Source: Owenia fusiformis (lineage: Eukaryota > Annelida > Polychaeta > Sabellida > Oweniidae). From it: DNA of 64,000 nucleotides. Both the position numbers and the translations under genes were made by a program. Shown here in pieces: positions 58,946 through 64,000 of this stretch. Under the pieces are notes generated by a model. It searched no databases and was not told where the DNA came from. It saw only the letters and a list, made by a program, of their open reading frames with translations. The stretch spans positions 56,997,885 through 57,061,884 of the forward strand of contig CAIIXF020000001.1 in NCBI GenBank assembly GCA_903813345.2, read 5' to 3'. The stretch's first letter is position 1. Each line of letters begins with the position of its first letter.

Positions 58946-61900
58946 ATGCATGTTACAGAAATGCCGCTCTACGGCGAGCATTCAATGGGAGCGAGTGAAG
59001 AGGCAGGTAACGTAGGTGCTCATCACACTGTAGGACCATCTGAAAACACCAGAGGTGATCATGAAAGGGTAGAAAATGGACACAGGGCATCTGTCCCTCT
59101 TGAAACTATAGCTTCTGATCCGAGCACAGTTTGTGAAGCTATATGCCAAGAGGCACATAAAACAGGAGTGAACTATCTACAAGATCTACAGAAGAAAGCC
59201 GCGTTGAACAATGATAACCGGGAATATCTAGGAGGTGAGGCGGGAATAACAAACTATGGATGTTTAGATCAGTCGATCAACAAAGGCCTGAACAAGTCAA
59301 TTTTAAATGACGGGGGAGCGCATGGATATTTTAATCGCATGGCAAAGGAACAGAGACGATCAGAAGAAGCTACACATCAAATACCATATCAGACAATTGA
59401 TCCATCCTATAATAAACACAATGGTGAACAAAGCACATTAAGAATGTATATGTCTGCACCTAAACTTTTAAGAGGGGTGACACAGCCCCTGGATCTAGAG
59501 CCAGAAGGTCAAGGTCAAACAACTGTTGAAGCGTTACCTCAAACACGTGGTTTTTATCCAATGTATACCCAAGCTGAGACAGCACTAGTGAAAACAAAAC
59601 CCAGAAGAAGAAAGAGGAAAATACCAATGCATATTGATGAAGGATTAGAGTATCGGAATAATAATGGTAATGTTAATGAATCAGGGAATGTATTAGTAGT
59701 TGATGCGTTCGTCAATGCAATGAAACAAAGGAAAGCATCCCAAGGGCTTACAGCGGCTAAATATGACCAACAGAGAACGCCATCGATGTTTCAACATATC
59801 CCCCAACACGTTATTCCGTATCCACAAAGAGACAGCCAATCCGATAAGATAAGGTATGGTTTCCCTCCTTCATCAAATGAAGGTGGCCAAAACAACAAAA
59901 ACAATTCTAATAGTAACGAAAACAAGTATCCACACCAGCCTGGGCAACACAAAGGTCAAACATACACAGCAGAAGCTCAATATCAGAGTAGCCAGCAATT
60001 ACATCATCATATTAGACAAAGTATACAACAACAAATACAAAATCCACAGTATTACAAAGAAAAACACCTATTCAATGAGATGCATGGACTTGGACAAGAA
60101 GGTGAGAAGGACGACCAAGATCCACATCTAAATGAATTTTCAATTGCGAAATCTAAACTGGATCAATATTGGAAAACTCCAATAAATGCAACATCAAACG
60201 CAGGAAGTTCAGAATTACTTCCAGCTGAGAGAACTCCCAGTCGTACACAAATACATTACACGAATGGCTCAAATTATGCCAAGAGACAATATGACAGTCG
60301 TCCATACGATCAAGATGAATACCAATTTGAGAAAAGTCGAGCTTCTTTCATGGAAAACCAAACCCAGTTTATTCCAAATCCGATTGACAGATGTGACACA
60401 AGGAAGCCATCTGAAAATGGAGCACGATACCCCAACGATAAATTCCAACCTTCGCGAAGACGGATAGAATGTTATGAAGAACGAAATGATTATCAATATC
60501 AAGAACAAAATGGTAATCAATATCAAGTACCAATTGCCGAATGTCAACTCACAAATGGAAACAGGACCCCCACTGAATCAAACAAAATCTTTGGAAATAT
60601 GATTCATCCTTGTCAAACCCGAGATTCAAATATCAGTGCAGACGATCTTGTGACTCGAGTTCCTAGAAATGAAGAAAATGAAAATGAACCCATACCCCGC
60701 CATAACGTTATATACTTTCCAAGTGCAGAGGATAGACTACATAGAGAACAAATGGTAGCTCAGTGCCATCCTTATGTCAGCCTAAGCAATGGTCAGACAC
60801 GTGTCTCGAATTCCCATCCAGGAATGATTGTCAATGGTCATAATCCTGAAACAAATAACCGCCCACTAAACTATAGAAATGGCCCTCCTCCCTTGTATAA
60901 AGTGATACCTTCAACGATGCCACAGCCTTGGAAAATGCACGAGGTGCGTTTTCCACCACATATGTACCAAGATCAGGAACAAATAAAGGGACATCGTCGA
61001 AATAGGAAACAAAGGGCGAAATCAAATGATCAAATCAAAGTTGGGAAAGGAACTAGAAAAAGAGGGCGGCCGAGAAAAAATGCATCTGAGGGAAGTACAA
61101 GGAAAGACATCGACCAACCAAGTGAAACAACAAAAGAGCAGGTACATGCATTTTTCTCAATTATTATTGTACATTTTTGTGAGTTATTAAAGAAATCAAA
61201 AATAAAATGGGCAATATTTGATTAACAGAATACTTGAAAACGCCAAGTACAGGGTGACCAAAAGTGCGATTCTCGAATTTTAAAATAATTCAGTATATGG
61301 AATCATGTGGAATCTTCTTGTATTACTTTTGTAAAGGGGTAACCAGTGTAGTAAACGACTTTTACGTAAAATATATCTTCCTTCAAGGCAAGCTCTCGCG
61401 TCAAATGTTTTGAATTCAATTTTTGAAATCCACATTTGTAGCACAATAATGAGTCAGTTCATTATTTGGGACAGTTCATTATTGATGTCATAGAGACGAC
61501 TGTTTGCAAATTTTAATTGTTTGAGTCACCCTGTAGATTAACTAGCAGTAAATTGTATTCTAAACTAATTCATCTTGTGAACCTTGAGGCATAATGGACT
61601 ATATTACAGTGTACAAAGGATATTGTGGCTGAACAATTATATGTTTTGATTTACATAAACAGATAAACGCGAAAAGTGAAAACAGGTATTTCAATTCAGC
61701 TAATTAACAGTCTTAACAACACCGTCGGATTGTATATGTTGTATTACATCATATGAAACTAACGTTACTTACGTCAGTCGTGTAGGCTATTGGTGACTTG
61801 AATTTTGTATACGCTCGTGTCTAAGACAATGTATGAGTGACAATACACAATTACATGTATAATTTTAGGGCTTTCCAAAAAAGACGATGCTTAACTACAT

Positions 61901-64000
61901 TCCTCTAGATTTGTCTACTAATAAGAAAGTTCAACGTGGTTCAGATGTTCCCTTCACTATCCTCGACGGTGATCAATCAAAGGAGACACCAGTTGTGAAA
62001 ACGGCAGAAGAAGGAACAGAGAATCGAGATGAAATTATATGTAATGAAGATGCGCTATCTAAAATTCGTGAGAGCCATGTGGACAGTCAGGAATCAACAG
62101 GAATACCAGCAAAACACCCATGCTCAAGTTCATCTAAACCAATTCACTCGTTCCAAGACGCCTTTCTTCAATTTCAACAAAGAGATACCTTTTCAGAACA
62201 CCAGGAAGAATCGATGATGTCATGGCACACCCCTACTAATTATTTCCCAAAGGCAACAAGTGATCACAACATGTTGAAGGAAGCTGAACCGAACAGTACT
62301 GATGACGTGCAGACTCTACCCCAGTCGCTGCGTGCCTCAGAGAAATGTGACCAGGAGGAAAAACAAGAACATGGTACTGTCGCAAATGGCGACCACCCCA
62401 GAAAAAGAAGGGGTCCAAAAACTGAAATCCAAATAATAGATGGCCAAGAAACTATAGTCTGTTATATCGACGAGGAAGACTTGAAGTACCACAATAGAGA
62501 ACTTATGGCTAAGTTATCCAGTACTGACTCTCCCGAGGTAGTGAAAAGGCTATTGGCCAAGCCTATTGAAACCCAACAAGAACTATTAGCAGCTACTTCA
62601 AAAATGGTACCATATAATAGTGAAGTAGCAAAACAAAACCCATATAACAAATATATGCCATTTAGTCCCAATCACCCGCAACATCCAAGGCTCCCAACGT
62701 TCGCTAATACAGAGCCACAAATATTTCAGTCAACTGACAAAGTCCAATCGATTCCTTTTCAAGATGCAAACAATAACAAACACCTTCAAGAACAAATCAA
62801 AAATCAAAAAATCATGAACTTACCGCAAACACATATGATGAACTCATCCAACCAAAAACATAGAATTTTACCTTCGTATATGCCAACATTCATCTCTAAC
62901 CAAATCAAACCCCAAGACCACAGCAGTCCACTTATGCCAACCGATACGGTGATCTGTAAGTTATGTGGTGCTAAATATAACAACATGGTCAGTATGGAGA
63001 AACATTTCATATATTTCCATAAAACAGAAGTTCAACATGAAAACATTGAGGTGAACTTTGCGAGTGATGCGAATGGGCAGAATAAACAGCAGGTGGAGGC
63101 AGTTAACACTACAGCAACTGTGCCAAGTGAAGATGGTTCAGAAAAGATAAACAAATTTCAGGATTCGATCAAGACTGTTGCTACAGATGTGGCAACGGAA
63201 GCACAAAACAATGACCGTATTAACCCACCATTTGATACTCCACAAGACGATGAATCTAAGATCGCCGCTGAAACATTGATATCACTACAAAGTAGGCCAC
63301 CCTCTGAGCTAAGATTTGATGAGCAATTAAGGCTTCTAACAGATGACATTGACGCAGCCAACGTTTTGGTTGATATGAAACATAACACTCCTCAAGTGTC
63401 CCCAGTAAAGCAAATACCTCCTTCCACTGCAATTTCAGTTGATAAATCGCCAGATAAAGGAAAGGGCGTTGTTGGCGAGAATGAATGTAGCCAAGTTGGG
63501 CATGAATTATGTGTAACTCCTGGACCTTATCACCAAAATCATCAAGTACAAAACAACGTTTCCCATGGAAATGATGCGTCAAATGCCTTAAAGTGTGACA
63601 CCCTAAAGAACTTGGCGAGTTCAACTATTGATGAACCTATTAGTATGAACCTTGATAAACGTCAGAGTGACTTTATCAAGGAACCTTGCACCACTGGTGT
63701 TACAAAGAAGGCCCGAAAGGCGACTGTAAAGCGTAAAAAAGATCAGATAGGAAAACCATCTGTTCCTGCTAAATCAAGTCAAGCTAAAAAGAATAAAATG
63801 AACAATCGTATCAACCGCATAAAAAGAAACAGTAGTCCTGACTATAAATCAAAACAGAGAAAACAGACAACGCCGTCTACTTTGTCACAAGAGAATGTTG
63901 GTCAAAAACGTAAAAATACCAAAATTCCATCGCTTGGTGATCAATCCGATGGAAAGTCAATAAGCAAAAATGAAACATCGGACAATTCCAAACATAAAAC
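58946..64000 (+). CDS. Large AT-hook and single C2H2-finger nuclear protein, 3' end beyond the window
   Basis: Exon 58946-61141 (732 codons) ends CAG|GTACAT and joins, in phase 0, an exon from 61869 (ATTTTAG|GGC) that stays open to the window edge, giving at least 1442 residues. An in-frame TGA lies 18 bases before the ATG, which supports this start. Visible features: basic cluster KPRRRKRK near 218 (likely nuclear signal); Gln/Asn-rich stretches (QQLHHHIRQSIQQQIQ; YQYQEQNGNQYQ); AT-hook RGRPRK at 706-711, which binds the minor groove of AT-rich DNA; a second basic RKRRGPK near 910; a C2H2 finger (C1095, C1098, H1111, H1116; x2, x12, x4 spacing); and a very Lys/Arg-rich tail. Most of it is probably disordered. 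A chromatin or transcription role is inferred from the two DNA-binding motifs. I do not recognise the specific family; the missing 3' part may hold the defining domain. Confidence 0.82.
61250..61533. mobile_element. 284-bp TA-flanked element with CAGGGTGAC ends, in the AT-hook gene intron
   Basis: CAGGGTGACC at 61250 and GAGTCACCCTG ending at 61533 are inverted, each with TA outside (61248-61249 and 61534-61535). This is the hallmark of a non-autonomous Tc1/mariner-type element. It shares CAGGGTG with the 56-bp hairpin at 19211. Confidence 0.75.

Noticed and set aside
61142-61225. Stop at 61225 as the end of the AT-hook protein
   Set aside because: A good donor lies at 61142 and the exon from 61869 continues in the same frame for over 2 kb with matching composition.

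Overview
The window is animal nuclear DNA. It is AT-rich, genes are split by introns with GT/AG borders, non-coding stretches are long, and many small transposon-derived repeats sit between and inside genes. The gene families (P2X7-type cytoplasmic domain, nodulin-like transporter, brambleberry/KAR5, ATF2/7) and the repeat style suggest a marine invertebrate such as a hemichordate, echinoderm, mollusc or similar. The phylum cannot be fixed from this sequence alone. No prokaryotic genes, CRISPR arrays, tRNAs or rRNAs were seen.

Layout. 1-3.6 kb: tandem and inverted repeats. 3.6-4.7 kb (-): two-exon gene for a soluble protein made essentially of the P2X7 cytoplasmic (ballast-type) domain, with a TGACGTCA element just upstream. 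5.1-6.6 kb (-): intronless 12-helix major facilitator gene, nodulin-like type, with one in-frame TAA after helix 6. 7.2-15.9 kb (+): ten exons of a brambleberry/KAR5-family nuclear-envelope fusion protein, 5' end not found. Its second recognised intron holds a TA-flanked element, itself interrupted by a non-LTR retrotransposon with an intact reverse-transcriptase ORF. 20.5-26.4 kb (-): two-exon gene for an unrecognised, largely disordered protein of about 1827 residues. 26.4-33.7 kb: no gene seen, but a 2440-bp terminal-inverted-repeat element flanked by TATATG. 33.7-47.1 kb (+): ATF2/ATF7-type bZIP factor, ten coding exons, 606 residues, with a CRE/ETS/YY1-like promoter candidate and introns crowded with foldbacks, small TA-flanked elements and a tandem array. 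47.1-58.9 kb: no gene seen; minisatellites and foldbacks. 58.9-64 kb (+): start of a large nuclear protein with an AT-hook and a single C2H2 finger, open to the window edge.

The genes show no operon-like logic. The common threads are (i) one family of TA-flanked elements with CAGTRAAACCTG-like ends, seen at several loci including within 7 bp of a splice donor, and (ii) TGACGTCA sites upstream of the P2X7-like gene, upstream of the ATF2-like gene, and inside a repeat in the ATF2-like gene's own intron.
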